A stretch of DNA of 64,000 nucleotides. It comes from Clostridiales bacterium (GTDB lineage: Bacteria; Bacillota; Clostridia; Oscillospirales; Butyricicoccaceae). Within the stretch, counting starts at the first letter, position 1; every line of letters begins with the position of its first letter. The position numbers and the translations under genes were made by a program. Under the pieces are notes generated by a model. The model worked only from the letters and a program-made list of their open reading frames with translations. It did not search any database and was not told where the DNA came from. Positions 25,547-34,562 of this stretch are shown piece after piece. The stretch covers positions 25,135-89,134 of the forward strand of contig SFJM01000006.1 of NCBI GenBank assembly GCA_004555915.1, given 5' to 3'.

Positions 25547-26983
25547 TCAGCCGTTGAGGGCACTCTGATACAGGTCCATATATACCTGTGCGGAATGATC
25601 CCAGCTGAAGTCGGTGGTCATGCCGGCAATCTGCATGGCTCTCCATGCCTCCTGATTGTGGCGGAACAGGTAGCAGGCACGCTCGATGACATGCAGCATT
25701 TCATGGGCATTGTAGTTCGCAAACGAGAAGCCGGTGCCCTCGCCGGTGAACTGGTTGTACGGGATAACGGTATCCTTCAGGCCGCCTGTCTCGCGAACCA
25801 GCGGCAGGGTGCCGTAGCGCATGGCAATCATCTGTGCCAGCCCGCATGGCTCAAACAGGGACGGCATCAGGAACAGGTCACAGCCCGCGTAAATCTTGTT
25901 CGCCAGATCATTGGAGAACATGATGTTGGTGGAAATCTTGTCCGGATGCTGCCACTTGGCATTGATGAACATCTGCTCATATGTGTAGTCGCCGGTACCC
26001 AGCACAATCAGGCGCACATCCTGCTCCAGAATGTCGTTGAGCACGCACTGGATCAGATCCAGGCCCTTCTGGCTGGTCAGACGTCCGACCATGCCGATAA
26101 CCGGGGTCTCGTCGTCAGCCTGCAGGCCGCACATCGCCAGCAGCTGCTTCCGGTTTTCCTTCTTGTCGTCCAGCGTGCTCACGCTGTAATTCTTGAACAG
26201 ATGGGGATCGGTCTCCGGGTTGTAGGCATCCACATCAATGCCGTTGACAATGCCGCTTACCTTGCCCTGATTCCAGCGCAGCACAGGATCCAGATGGAAG
26301 CCGTAGAACGGGGTCTGGATTTCACCGGCATAGGTGGACGATACGGTGGTGACACGGTCTGCACACACAATGGCAGCCTTCATCATGTTGACATCGCCAT
26401 CCTGCTGCATGAAGCCGTTGTCGAAATGGTAGTCGTCAATGCCCAGCACATAGGACAGAATCTCACGGCCGTACTGGCCCTGGAACTGGATGTTGTGGAT
26501 GGTAAAGACGGTCTTAATGCCTTCATACCAGGGGCGATAGTTGTAGTTCAGGCAATAATATACCGGAACCAGCGCGCTCTGCCAGTCATTGCAGTTGATG
26601 ACATCCGGACGGAAGCCGATCTCCGGCAGCATTTCCAGCACGGCACGGGAGAAGAATGCAAAGCGTTCCGCGTCATCATATTCGCCATATACCTGGTTGC
26701 GGGCGAAATAATATTCATTGTCCAGGAAATAGTACTTGACACCTGCGTCCTCATAGACGAAAATGCCGCAGTACTGATTGCGCCATGCGAGCTGTACATA
26801 CAGGCTCTTGATGTAGTACATCTTGTCGCGCCATTCTCTGCCGATCTTGCTGTACAGCGGGCAGACAACTGCCACCTCGCAGCCCTTTGCTGCCAGTGCC
26901 TTCGGCAGGGAGCCTGCCACGTCACCCAGTCCGCCGGTCTTGATAAACGGCGCAACCTCGCTGGCTACATATAAAACTTTCAT
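25547..26983 (-). CDS. glgA: Glycogen (starch) synthase, GT5 family
   Basis: 478 residues from the ATG at 26983, which has GGAGG nine bases upstream; an ATG five codons earlier is less well placed. The ADP-glucose-binding motif KTGGLGDV (near 15-22), the catalytic region HNIQFQG and the C-terminal Rossmann motifs GRLTSQKG and MPSLFEPCGLAQ are intact. It elongates alpha-1,4-glucan from ADP-glucose. It is last in the glgB-glgC-glgD-glgA order, but a terminator and a separate hairpin lie between glgD and glgA, so its level may be set by readthrough. Confidence 0.95.
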   Translation of the reverse strand: MKVLYVASEVAPFIKTGGLGDVAGSLPKALAAKGCEVAVVCPLYSKIGREWRDKMYYIKSLYVQLAWRNQYCGIFVYEDAGVKYYFLDNEYYFARNQVYGEYDDAERFAFFSRAVLEMLPEIGFRPDVINCNDWQSALVPVYYCLNYNYRPWYEGIKTVFTIHNIQFQGQYGREILSYVLGIDDYHFDNGFMQQDGDVNMMKAAIVCADRVTTVSSTYAGEIQTPFYGFHLDPVLRWNQGKVSGIVNGIDVDAYNPETDPHLFKNYSVSTLDDKKENRKQLLAMCGLQADDETPVIGMVGRLTSQKGLDLIQCVLNDILEQDVRLIVLGTGDYTYEQMFINAKWQHPDKISTNIMFSNDLANKIYAGCDLFLMPSLFEPCGLAQMIAMRYGTLPLVRETGGLKDTVIPYNQFTGEGTGFSFANYNAHEMLHVIERACYLFRHNQEAWRAMQIAGMTTDFSWDHSAQVYMDLYQSALNG

Positions 26984-27004
26984 ACCTTGGGCCTCCATAT
27001 CCCT

Positions 27005-27030
27005 TTCCCCGGGCCTGTTGTCCCGGGGAA
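27005..27030 (-). promoter_or_regulatory. Leader hairpin upstream of glgA
   Basis: Perfect 9-bp arms TTCCCCGGG/CCCGGGGAA around an 8-base loop, directly before the glgA ribosome-binding site, with no T-run. It could stabilise the mRNA 5' end after processing. Confidence 0.45.
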
Positions 27031-27043
27031 CTGTGTTTCTCGC

Positions 27044-27081
27044 TAAAAAAACCGGGAGAACGAAATCATCCGTCCTCCCGG
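27044..27081 (-). terminator. Terminator between glgD and glgA
   Basis: CCGGGAG (27052-27058) pairs with CTCCCGG (27075-27081), followed by seven T on the minus strand, within the glgD-glgA gap. Confidence 0.8.
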
Positions 27082-27139
27082 CCGATTCCGGATTTATGAT
27101 TCGCCGTTGAATCGTGTCCGAACATTCAGTTTCAAAGCA

Positions 27140-28270
27140 TCAAACGATGGTGTTCTTTGCGATTGCTACCGGATAGGTTGCATGGCCCATCATCTTGCGG
27201 TTCTCACGAACGGTTACGCCCTTGTCGGTAACCACATAGGACAGCTCAACACCCTCAGAGATGATGCCGCTCTGCATGATGATGGAATCCTTGACCACAG
27301 CGCCCTTGGCAATCTTGCAGCCACGGAAGATGATGGAATTCTCAACGGTACCCTCAATGCGGGAGCCGTCAGCAATCAGGCTGTCGCTGACAACCGCATC
27401 CTCGCCATAGTAGGTCGGTGCGGAGTCATGGATCTTGGTCAGGATCGGGCGGCTCTTCAGGAATACCTGATCGCGGATGTCCTTATCCAGCATATCCATG
27501 GAAGCGGAGAAGTAGCTCTTGACATCTTCAATCTTCGCAACATACTTGTCGAATACATACGCCTGGATTGCGTCGCCCCGGTTGAATACATGCTGCATTG
27601 CATCGCGCTCGAAGGAATGCAGGTTATGGGTTACGCAGTCAGACAGCAGGTCCAGCAGATACTTGCGCTTCATGATATAGATGCCCAGGCTCTTGTACTT
27701 GCACTTGCCGCCGGCATTGTCGCCATTGCGGATGTCATTGACCTCATGGCGCGGGGACAGGTTGAGGAACATGTCGAACGCGCCGCCGTCGCCGTTCTTG
27801 GTGCAGACGATGGTAACATCAGCGCCGGACTTCTTGTGCTCACGCATTGCCTCATCCAGCGGAATGTTGGCAATGATGTCTGCGCCGCAGACAACCACAT
27901 GCTCGCACTTGCTCTTCTGCAGCATATCGCTGACAGAGCCCAGAGCCTCCAGAGAGGTGTGGTAATTCTCGGTTACCAGCGGAGAGGACTTGGGTGCGAA
28001 TGCATTCGGCGGGCACAGCATCAGGCCGCCGCGCTTGCGGGACAGGTCCCAATCCTTGCCGGAGCCCAGATGATCCATCAGGGACTGATACTTATCTCTC
28101 ATCAGTACGCCGACCTGATAGCAGCCGGAGTTAACCAGATTGGAGAGCATGAAATCGATCACACGATAGCGGCCGCCGAACGGTACGGAAGCAACCGGAC
28201 GATGCTCGGACAGCTCGCGCAGATCGTTGTTGCTGTCAAAACCAATGATAATACCCAGTGTGTTTTTCAT
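27140..28270 (-). CDS. glgD: Glucose-1-phosphate adenylyltransferase regulatory subunit GlgD
   Basis: 376 residues. It has the nucleotidyltransferase fold and C-terminal left-handed beta-helix of ADP-glucose pyrophosphorylase, but the N-terminal GxGxRL-type nucleotide loop of GlgC is replaced by IIIGFDSNNDLRELSEHRP, the mark of GlgD. In Bacillus, GlgD pairs with GlgC to raise its activity. The gene follows glgC by 11 bp, so co-expression is certain in practice. Confidence 0.93.
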   Translation of the reverse strand: MKNTLGIIIGFDSNNDLRELSEHRPVASVPFGGRYRVIDFMLSNLVNSGCYQVGVLMRDKYQSLMDHLGSGKDWDLSRKRGGLMLCPPNAFAPKSSPLVTENYHTSLEALGSVSDMLQKSKCEHVVVCGADIIANIPLDEAMREHKKSGADVTIVCTKNGDGGAFDMFLNLSPRHEVNDIRNGDNAGGKCKYKSLGIYIMKRKYLLDLLSDCVTHNLHSFERDAMQHVFNRGDAIQAYVFDKYVAKIEDVKSYFSASMDMLDKDIRDQVFLKSRPILTKIHDSAPTYYGEDAVVSDSLIADGSRIEGTVENSIIFRGCKIAKGAVVKDSIIMQSGIISEGVELSYVVTDKGVTVRENRKMMGHATYPVAIAKNTIV

Positions 28271-28281
28271 TTATCTTCACC

Positions 28282-29490
28282 TCATTCTGCATCCGGAATA
28301 TCCTGGTCGGGCATTTCCTTGGCTGCCACAACAGCATTCTTGCCAACGGTAATGCCAGGAGCAACAACTGCTACACCCCAGTTATCCTTGACTTCCTCCG
28401 GCGTATTGCCGATCTTGGCACCTGCACAGATGCGTGCATTCTCTGCCACGATGGCATACTTGACCTCTGCACCCTTTTCCACGGTTGCGCCCGGCATGAT
28501 GATGGAATATTCCACCTTTGCGCCTGCTTCTACCGTAACGTTCGGGAACAGGACAGAATTGGTCACACTGCCTTCGATCTCACAACCCTCACTCAGCAGC
28601 GAATGCTTGACATCTGCGCTCTTGCCGGTAAAGTGCGGAGGAGCACCGGTGGTACGGCCATAGATGCGCCAGTCCTCGTCCTCCAGGTTCAGGCCGGAAT
28701 TCGGGGACAGCAGATCCATGTTTGCTTCCCACAGGGACTCGATGGTACCAACGTCCTTCCAGTAGCCGTCGAAGCGATAGGTCTGCATGTTCTCGCCACG
28801 TGCCAGCATAGCCGGGATGATGTTCTTACCGAAGTCATTGGAGGATTCCGGATTGTTTTCGTCCTCGATGAGGTACTTACGCAGCTTGGACCAGGTGAAG
28901 ATGTAGATACCCATGGAAGCCAGAGTGCTCTTCGGATGTGCCGGCTTCTCCTCGAACTCGTAAATCGAGCCGTCCGGATTGCAGTTCATGATACCGAAGC
29001 GCTTTGCCTCTTCCAGAGTTACATTGAGTACAGCGATGGTAGCCGCTGCATTCTTTTCCTTATGCTGGTCGAGCATCTTGTCATAATCCATCTTGTAGAT
29101 ATGGTCGCCCGACAGAATCAGAACATATTCCGGATCATACTCATCAATGAAGCTGATGTTCTGATAAATTGCATTTGCTGTGCCCTTATACCATTCAGAG
29201 CCCTTGCCGCCTTCATACGGAGGCAGTGCATACACGCCGCCATACAGTCTGTCGAGATCCCAGGTCTGACCATTTGCCAGGTACACGTTCAAAACGTGCG
29301 GCTCATACTGTGTCAGAACGCCAACCGTGTCAATACCGGAATTCACACAGTTGGACAGCGGAAAGTCGATAATACGGTATTTGCCGCCAAACGGCACCGC
29401 AGGCTTTGCAACGTTCTGGGTCAGTACATACAGTCTGCTGCCACGGCCGCCAGCCAGCAGCATTGCAACGCATTCTTTTTTCCTAGACAT
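28282..29490 (-). CDS. glgC: Glucose-1-phosphate adenylyltransferase catalytic subunit
   Basis: 402 residues. The nucleotide loop LLAGGRGSRLYVLT, the PAVPFGGKYRIIDFPLSNC motif, LSGDHIYKMDY with the metal-binding aspartate, and FEEKP are all present, followed by the beta-helix domain. It makes ADP-glucose from ATP and glucose-1-phosphate, the committed step of glycogen synthesis. A GGAG site precedes the start. It lies 121 bp after glgB and 11 bp before glgD. Confidence 0.95.
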   Translation of the reverse strand: MSRKKECVAMLLAGGRGSRLYVLTQNVAKPAVPFGGKYRIIDFPLSNCVNSGIDTVGVLTQYEPHVLNVYLANGQTWDLDRLYGGVYALPPYEGGKGSEWYKGTANAIYQNISFIDEYDPEYVLILSGDHIYKMDYDKMLDQHKEKNAAATIAVLNVTLEEAKRFGIMNCNPDGSIYEFEEKPAHPKSTLASMGIYIFTWSKLRKYLIEDENNPESSNDFGKNIIPAMLARGENMQTYRFDGYWKDVGTIESLWEANMDLLSPNSGLNLEDEDWRIYGRTTGAPPHFTGKSADVKHSLLSEGCEIEGSVTNSVLFPNVTVEAGAKVEYSIIMPGATVEKGAEVKYAIVAENARICAGAKIGNTPEEVKDNWGVAVVAPGITVGKNAVVAAKEMPDQDIPDAE

Positions 29491-29611
29491 TCTTTCTGCT
29501 CCAATCTTTGTTAGATTTAGAAGGGAGACATGACCCCCTCTTAACTGAATCTTACATTTCCCACTCTATCAAAACAATGCCCGCACCCTGGTGGGGCAGT
29601 GTCTGCCAGAT

Positions 29612-31480
29612 TCATGATGGTTCTTCCGGCAGGAAAAACCGTACACTGAACGCCGGTACACGCAGCTTCAGGCTGCAGCTGCTGTCCTCCCGGGCGGTGC
29701 AGCTCACACCCTCCGTACCGGTGCCGCCATAGCTGATGCAGTCGGAGGAAAAGGCCTCCTCCCAGCCCGCCGACGATGCCAGTGTGATGGTATAACCGGA
29801 CACCTGCCGTCCGGTAACATTGATGACCGCCAGAAGCCGCTGTCCCGACGGGCTGCGCCGTTCAAAGGAAAGCAGTCCCGGTACCTTTGCGCCGCGGTCA
29901 ATCCAGATCAGGCTGTCCGCCTGCTCCGGCCATTCCCACAGCTGCGGGGTCCGGCGGTAAAACAGGTTCAGCCCACGCACATATTCCCGCATCTGCCGGT
30001 GTGTTTCGTAATCCAGCAGCATCCAGTCCAGGCCGTGATGGCAGGCCCATTCGGTAAACTGTGCGAACTCGCCGCCCATAAACAGCAGCTTGTCCCCCGG
30101 ATGTGCCATGACAAAGCCATACAGCGTGCGCAGGCGTGCAAATTTTTCGTGATACTCGCCCGGCATGCGGGAGAGCAGGGAACCCGCTCCATGGGAGACG
30201 GTGTCATGCGACATGGGAAGAATATGATGTTCTCCCGCGCTGTCCAGCAGCGACAAGGACAGCCAGTCGGTGAAATCCTCGGTGTTTTCCGGCTGTTCCA
30301 GATGCTGCAGCGCTTCACGAATCCAGTCATCCCGCCACATGTTGGAAAAGCCCAGTCCGCCCAGCCGGGTCGGCTTGGTGACCGACGGCCACAGGCCGGT
30401 GCTGCTGGCAATCATCCGCACCCGGGGCTGCTGCTCCGCCATGCTGTCACACAGCATGCGCAGGAATGCCGCGCCCTTCAGGTTCTGGTTTTCACCGTAT
30501 TCATTTGCCTGCCAGCTGCCTGCCTCACGCTGATAATCGAGAAACAGCATGGGCTGTACCGAGCTGACCCGGATTCCGTCCGCATGGAACTGGGATACCC
30601 AGAACATCGCAGAGGACAGCAGGAAGGAAATCGTCTCTCCCCTGCCCAGGTCAAACCGCTGCATGCCGAAGGGCATGGTGTTATCCGGCGGCGGGCATTC
30701 ATAACACGGCTCACCGTCAAAGCAGATCAGGCCGTGTGCATCGCTGGGGAAACCGGCAGCGGTCCAGTCCAGAATGACACCCAGGCCTGCCTGATGGCAC
30801 CGGTCGATGAAATACATCAGGTCATGGGGTGTGCCGTACCGGCTGGTGGCTGCAAACCATCCCAGAGGCTGGTAGCCCCATGAGCCGTCATAGGGATGCT
30901 CCATCAAAGGCAAAAGCTCCAAATGTGTATACCCCATATCGCGCACATACGGTATCAGCCGGTCCGCCATTTCACGGTAGGAATAAAACGAGCTGTCATC
31001 CCGTACCTGCCAGGAACCGAAATGCACCTCATACATATTGACCGGTTCCGCCGGGGGGATATCCCGCTGCATCCATTCCCGGTCATGCCATTCGTAGCCC
31101 TCCATCTCATAATACCGCGAGGCATTGTACGGACGGGTTTCCGCAAAAAAGGCAAACGGGTCTGCTTTGTCAAAAACATCGCCGTTTTCCGTGCGTATAC
31201 TGTATTTATAGCAGTCAAACCGCTCGATATCCGTCAGGAAGCATTCCCAGATTTCCGGGTCCTGCTCCATCCGCTGCATCGGGGCAAAGCTGCGCAGCCA
31301 GCCGTTTTTCTCATTGATGACCGAAACGTCTGCCGCGTGCGGCGCCCACAGCCGAAAGGCCACGCCCTCCTGACCGTCACGCATTTCCCGATGTGCACCG
31401 AGCCATTCCCATGCCTGATGCTCTGTTCCGTCGTGAAAACGGCGCAGGCGGTCAGCTGCAGAGGTTCTGTTTTCTCCCAC
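29612..31480 (-). CDS. GlgB-like branching-enzyme homologue with lost catalytic residues
   Basis: 622 residues from a GTG start at 31480, nine bases after AAAGGAG; the ATG at 31489 abuts that site. It has the full GlgB architecture: CBM48-like N-domain, GH13 barrel (MYEVHFGSW, WGYQPLGWFA, LLFMGGEFAQ) and C-terminal beta domain. The active site is changed: the nucleophile Asp in RVDAV is Ser306 (RVSSV), the acid/base Glu in AEES is replaced by Ser359-Ser360 (MIASST), and the DWVPxHFP histidine is Gly243 (DWTAAGFP). Only the SHD aspartate (D426) remains. Branching activity is therefore unlikely. It may be a glucan-binding or regulatory partner of GlgC/GlgD/GlgA; an active GlgB would have to lie elsewhere. 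First gene of the glg cluster. Confidence 0.85.
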   Translation of the reverse strand: MGENRTSAADRLRRFHDGTEHQAWEWLGAHREMRDGQEGVAFRLWAPHAADVSVINEKNGWLRSFAPMQRMEQDPEIWECFLTDIERFDCYKYSIRTENGDVFDKADPFAFFAETRPYNASRYYEMEGYEWHDREWMQRDIPPAEPVNMYEVHFGSWQVRDDSSFYSYREMADRLIPYVRDMGYTHLELLPLMEHPYDGSWGYQPLGWFAATSRYGTPHDLMYFIDRCHQAGLGVILDWTAAGFPSDAHGLICFDGEPCYECPPPDNTMPFGMQRFDLGRGETISFLLSSAMFWVSQFHADGIRVSSVQPMLFLDYQREAGSWQANEYGENQNLKGAAFLRMLCDSMAEQQPRVRMIASSTGLWPSVTKPTRLGGLGFSNMWRDDWIREALQHLEQPENTEDFTDWLSLSLLDSAGEHHILPMSHDTVSHGAGSLLSRMPGEYHEKFARLRTLYGFVMAHPGDKLLFMGGEFAQFTEWACHHGLDWMLLDYETHRQMREYVRGLNLFYRRTPQLWEWPEQADSLIWIDRGAKVPGLLSFERRSPSGQRLLAVINVTGRQVSGYTITLASSAGWEEAFSSDCISYGGTGTEGVSCTAREDSSCSLKLRVPAFSVRFFLPEEPS

Positions 31481-31607
31481 CGGCCCCATCTCCTTTCCAC
31501 AGAACACCGGTTGAACATGCGAAATTCCGAAAAAGCACAAACTTTTTCGGACATTTGGGGTGCTGTCCGTGCACAACGCACAGACAACATTTTTCATTTG
31601 TAGGAAT

Positions 31608-31636
31608 ATTATACAACATTCCTGAAAGCAAGTCCA
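31608..31636 (-). promoter_or_regulatory. Promoter of the glg operon
   Basis: Minus strand TGGACT (31631-31636), 17-bp spacer and TATAAT (31608-31613), about 130 bp before the GlgB start. A hairpin with arms TGTCCGTGC and its one-mismatch complement lies in the leader at 31563-31587. Confidence 0.6.
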
Positions 31637-31676
31637 GAAAAAATGTGGATTTTTACACATTTTTTGCGAAGGCAAA

Positions 31677-32924
31677 TTATAGCAGCTGTTTTCGGCCCTC
31701 TGCCGCCCGCAAAATCATATCCAGCGCGTGGTTTGCCGCCTCCCAGCGGGCACCTTCCCGCCCCCTCGGAGACAGAATACACCGCACCTGTGTGCGCCCC
31801 CGATCATATATTCCGATATAAATGGTTCCCGCCGGCGTGCCGTCCTCGCCCCCATCCGGGCCTGCATAACCGGTGATGCCAATGCCCAGGTCGGTACCAT
31901 AGGCTTTTGCAATGCCTTCTGCCATTTCCCGTGCCGTCTGGCTGGATACGGCGGTATACCGGTCCAGCGTTTCCTGTTTCACGCCCAGCACCTTCACCTT
32001 GATTTCATTGCAGTAGGTGCAGGCACCGCCCTTGTAAAACACCGATGCGCCGGGCACATCCGTAATGCGTTTGGACAGCAGGCCGCCGGTGCAGCTCTCC
32101 GCCACGGACAGGCTCAGCCCCTTTTCCGTCAGTACCTTTGCCACGGCATGCGCAAGATCCGGTACATCCACGCCATAGACCACATCCCCCAGCTGGTCAC
32201 ACACCTGTCTGACCACCGGTTCCAGCAGCTGTTCCGCTTCTTCCTTTGTGTCTGCCTTTGCGGTCACGCGTACCAGACATTCCCCATCCTTTGCGTAGGG
32301 CGCTACTGTGGGGTTGCTGCTGCGCTCCATCAGGTCATGCAGCTTCTCCTCCATGGTGGATTCACCGATACCGAAAATCCGGATATGGTGCGACACAATC
32401 ACACCGCCTGCCAGTCTGGCAAGATATGCCATGCCTGCCGTGCGGAATACCGGCGTGCATTCCCTGGGCGGCCCGGGCAGCATCATGACATGCACGCCGT
32501 CCGCTTCAAACACACAGCCCGGTGCGGTACCCCAGTCGTTGGCCAGCACCTTACAGTCTGACGGAAGCATGGCCTGCTTCACATTGTTCTGGGTCATCTC
32601 CCTGCCGATCTGTTCAAAAAACGCGGTAATCCGCCGCAGCGTGGGCTTGTGCAGCACCAGCTTCTTGCCAAATGCCTCGGCAATGGTTTCACGGGTCAGG
32701 TCATCCAGCGTGGGACCCAGCCCGCCGGTTGTAATAATCAGATCCGACCGTTTGCGCGCGATGTCCAGAACCTCCTTCAGCCGTTCCGGGTTGTCCCCCA
32801 CCACGGTCTGGTAATAGACATCAATGCCCAGCTCATTCAGTCCCATGGAAATCACCTGCGCGTCGGTGTTGACTATATCACCCAGCAGGATTTCCGTGCC
32901 CACTGCAATCATTTCTGCTTTCAT
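31677..32924 (-). CDS. cinA: CinA family nicotinamide mononucleotide deamidase-related protein
   Basis: 415 residues from the second ATG (32924), which is better spaced from AAGAAGGG than the first. The N-terminal MoCF-like domain (IAVGTEILLGDIVNTD, TTGGLGPTLDDLT) is followed by the C-terminal CinA/PncC amidohydrolase domain (VAESCTGGLLSKRIT, ITGYAGPDGG). Members act on NMN or ADP-ribose, and the gene is damage- or competence-linked in some bacteria. It often lies near recA in Firmicutes; here it stands alone, with an extended -10 promoter at 33003-33011. Confidence 0.94.
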   Translation of the reverse strand: MKAEMIAVGTEILLGDIVNTDAQVISMGLNELGIDVYYQTVVGDNPERLKEVLDIARKRSDLIITTGGLGPTLDDLTRETIAEAFGKKLVLHKPTLRRITAFFEQIGREMTQNNVKQAMLPSDCKVLANDWGTAPGCVFEADGVHVMMLPGPPRECTPVFRTAGMAYLARLAGGVIVSHHIRIFGIGESTMEEKLHDLMERSSNPTVAPYAKDGECLVRVTAKADTKEEAEQLLEPVVRQVCDQLGDVVYGVDVPDLAHAVAKVLTEKGLSLSVAESCTGGLLSKRITDVPGASVFYKGGACTYCNEIKVKVLGVKQETLDRYTAVSSQTAREMAEGIAKAYGTDLGIGITGYAGPDGGEDGTPAGTIYIGIYDRGRTQVRCILSPRGREGARWEAANHALDMILRAAEGRKQLL

Positions 32925-33002
32925 CTGCATTCCCTTCTTTCCGAAATCAACAAAAAACGGACAAATGCCATACCATCCGTCCGCTGCCGGCAGAACTGCT
33001 CC

Positions 33003-33011
33003 GCCAGTATA
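33003..33011 (-). promoter_or_regulatory. Extended -10 promoter of cinA
   Basis: Minus strand TGA directly before TATACT, about 80 bp upstream of the cinA start. No -35 of note. Confidence 0.4.
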
Positions 33012-33102
33012 TCATACATATTGGGTTTTTCTCTGTCAGTTTATGCGGTACAGGTTACCACAGTGTTATTGTATCACACCCTCCAGTTTTTGGCAAGCTG
33101 CA

Positions 33103-33147
33103 CAAAAACCGGGGCTTTCACGGCAGAAATCTGCTCGCAAAAGCCCC
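33103..33147 (-). terminator. Terminator of the rubrerythrin-glutamate synthase operon
   Basis: GGGGCTTT (33111-33118) pairs with AAAGCCCC (33140-33147); five T follow on the minus strand. Confidence 0.8.
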
Positions 33148-33167
33148 ATCGGATACATATTTTGTGA

Positions 33168-34562
33168 TTATGCGTGCGGAATGATGGTATGTGCCGCAAT
33201 CTCCGTGCTGGTGGTTGCCAGATCAGAGTAGGACAGTCCATGTACATCCGCATGTCCGGTAATCCGGGCAAACATCTCCAGCTCCCTGCGGGAAACCTCC
33301 AGATAGTTTGCCACGCGCTGTGCCGCTGCATCCACATCCAGCCGCCTGCGCAGGGTTTCGTCCTGTGTGGCAATGCCTGCCGGACACGCACCACTGCCGC
33401 AGATACGGTACTGCTGGCAGCCTGCCGCAATCAGGGCACCGCTTGCCACCGCAATGGCATCCGCACCCATGGCAAGTGCCTTGGCAAAGTCCGCGGATAC
33501 CCGCAGTCCGCCGGTAATCACAATATCAAAGGTGGCATTGTGTTCCGTACGGTATTTCCATGCCCGATACAGGGCATAAATGGTCGGAATGCTTGTGGCC
33601 TCCCGGAGGAAAAACGGGCTGGATGCGGTTGCGCCGCCTCTGCCGTCCAGTGTCACAAAATCCGCTTCTGCATAGACACAGCAATCCAGATCCGCTTCGA
33701 TCTGGCCTGCGGCAATCTTGATACCGACAGGCCGTCCGCCGGAACGCTCCCGCAGCATGCGAACCATTTCCTTCAAATCCTCTTTCGAGTTGATTTCCGG
33801 GAATTTGCTGGGGCTCTGGATATCCTGTCCCTGCTGCTTGCCGCGGATGGCGGCGATTTCCGCCGTTACCTTTTCCCCGGGCAGATGACCGCCCATGCCG
33901 GGCTTGGTGCCCTGGCCGATTTTGATTTCAATGGCGTCCGCCTGCTGAAGAATCTCATCGGTCACGCTGTACTTGTTGGGCACATATTCAAAGATATACT
34001 TATATGCCGCATCCCGTTCCTCCGGCAGGACACCGCCTTCGCCGCTGCACATGGCAGTTTTCGCCAGCGCAGAGCCCTTTGACAGTGCCGTCTTGGTTTC
34101 CTTCGACAGTGCGCCAAAGGACATATGGGAGATGTAAACCGGGCTTTCCAGCACCATAGGCTTTTTGGCATGCTTGCCGATGACCGTCCGGGTATTCACC
34201 GGCGCGTCATCCTCCATGGGCAGGGTATGCAGCTGGGCACCCAGCAGCAGGATGTCATCCCAGTTGGGCATGGGCATCCGGGTGGACATAGCCGCATGGA
34301 TCGACTGGCCTGTTACTGCCATTTCATGGATTTCCGCCATATAGCGGTTATCCGGATCCTTGCGTACAATCGCCGGGTCATAGCTTAAATTCTTCTGTGC
34401 AGACTGTGCCGGCACTTCTTCCTCCGGCCGGTCATCCTCCACATAAATAAACTTTTCCCGGGGCTGATGGCACATGGGACATTCCTTCAGTTCGGTAATG
34501 CTGTAGTCTTCCTTCTGCTCATCAAACAGATAGCCACACACGCCGCAACGATAAACAGCCAT
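33168..34562 (-). CDS. Rubredoxin-fused FMN glutamate synthase-like protein
   Basis: 464 residues. The N-terminal rubredoxin-like metal site is YRCGVCGYLF...CPMCHQP (residues about 5-35). Then comes the FMN-binding glutamate synthase barrel: SHMSFGALSKETKTALSKG, KIGQGTKPGMGGHLPGEKV, TLDGRGGATASSP, ITGGLRVSADFAKALAMGAD and the Cys-bearing CGSGACPAGIATQD. The glutaminase domain of GltB is absent, as in the stand-alone archaeal-type enzyme. Its ATG overlaps the rubrerythrin stop (TGATG), so electrons may be handed between rubredoxin centres of the two proteins (inference). Whether it truly makes glutamate is uncertain. Confidence 0.85.
   Translation of the reverse strand: MAVYRCGVCGYLFDEQKEDYSITELKECPMCHQPREKFIYVEDDRPEEEVPAQSAQKNLSYDPAIVRKDPDNRYMAEIHEMAVTGQSIHAAMSTRMPMPNWDDILLLGAQLHTLPMEDDAPVNTRTVIGKHAKKPMVLESPVYISHMSFGALSKETKTALSKGSALAKTAMCSGEGGVLPEERDAAYKYIFEYVPNKYSVTDEILQQADAIEIKIGQGTKPGMGGHLPGEKVTAEIAAIRGKQQGQDIQSPSKFPEINSKEDLKEMVRMLRERSGGRPVGIKIAAGQIEADLDCCVYAEADFVTLDGRGGATASSPFFLREATSIPTIYALYRAWKYRTEHNATFDIVITGGLRVSADFAKALAMGADAIAVASGALIAAGCQQYRICGSGACPAGIATQDETLRRRLDVDAAAQRVANYLEVSRRELEMFARITGHADVHGLSYSDLATTSTEIAAHTIIPHA

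Noticed and set aside
25274..28663. Long plus-strand frames over the glg region
   Set aside because: Antisense to glgA and glgD, no motifs, and composition is that of mirrored codons.
31490..31675. N-terminal extension of the GlgB-like protein
   Set aside because: It spans the promoter and leader hairpin; the GTG at 31480 has a well-spaced ribosome-binding site.
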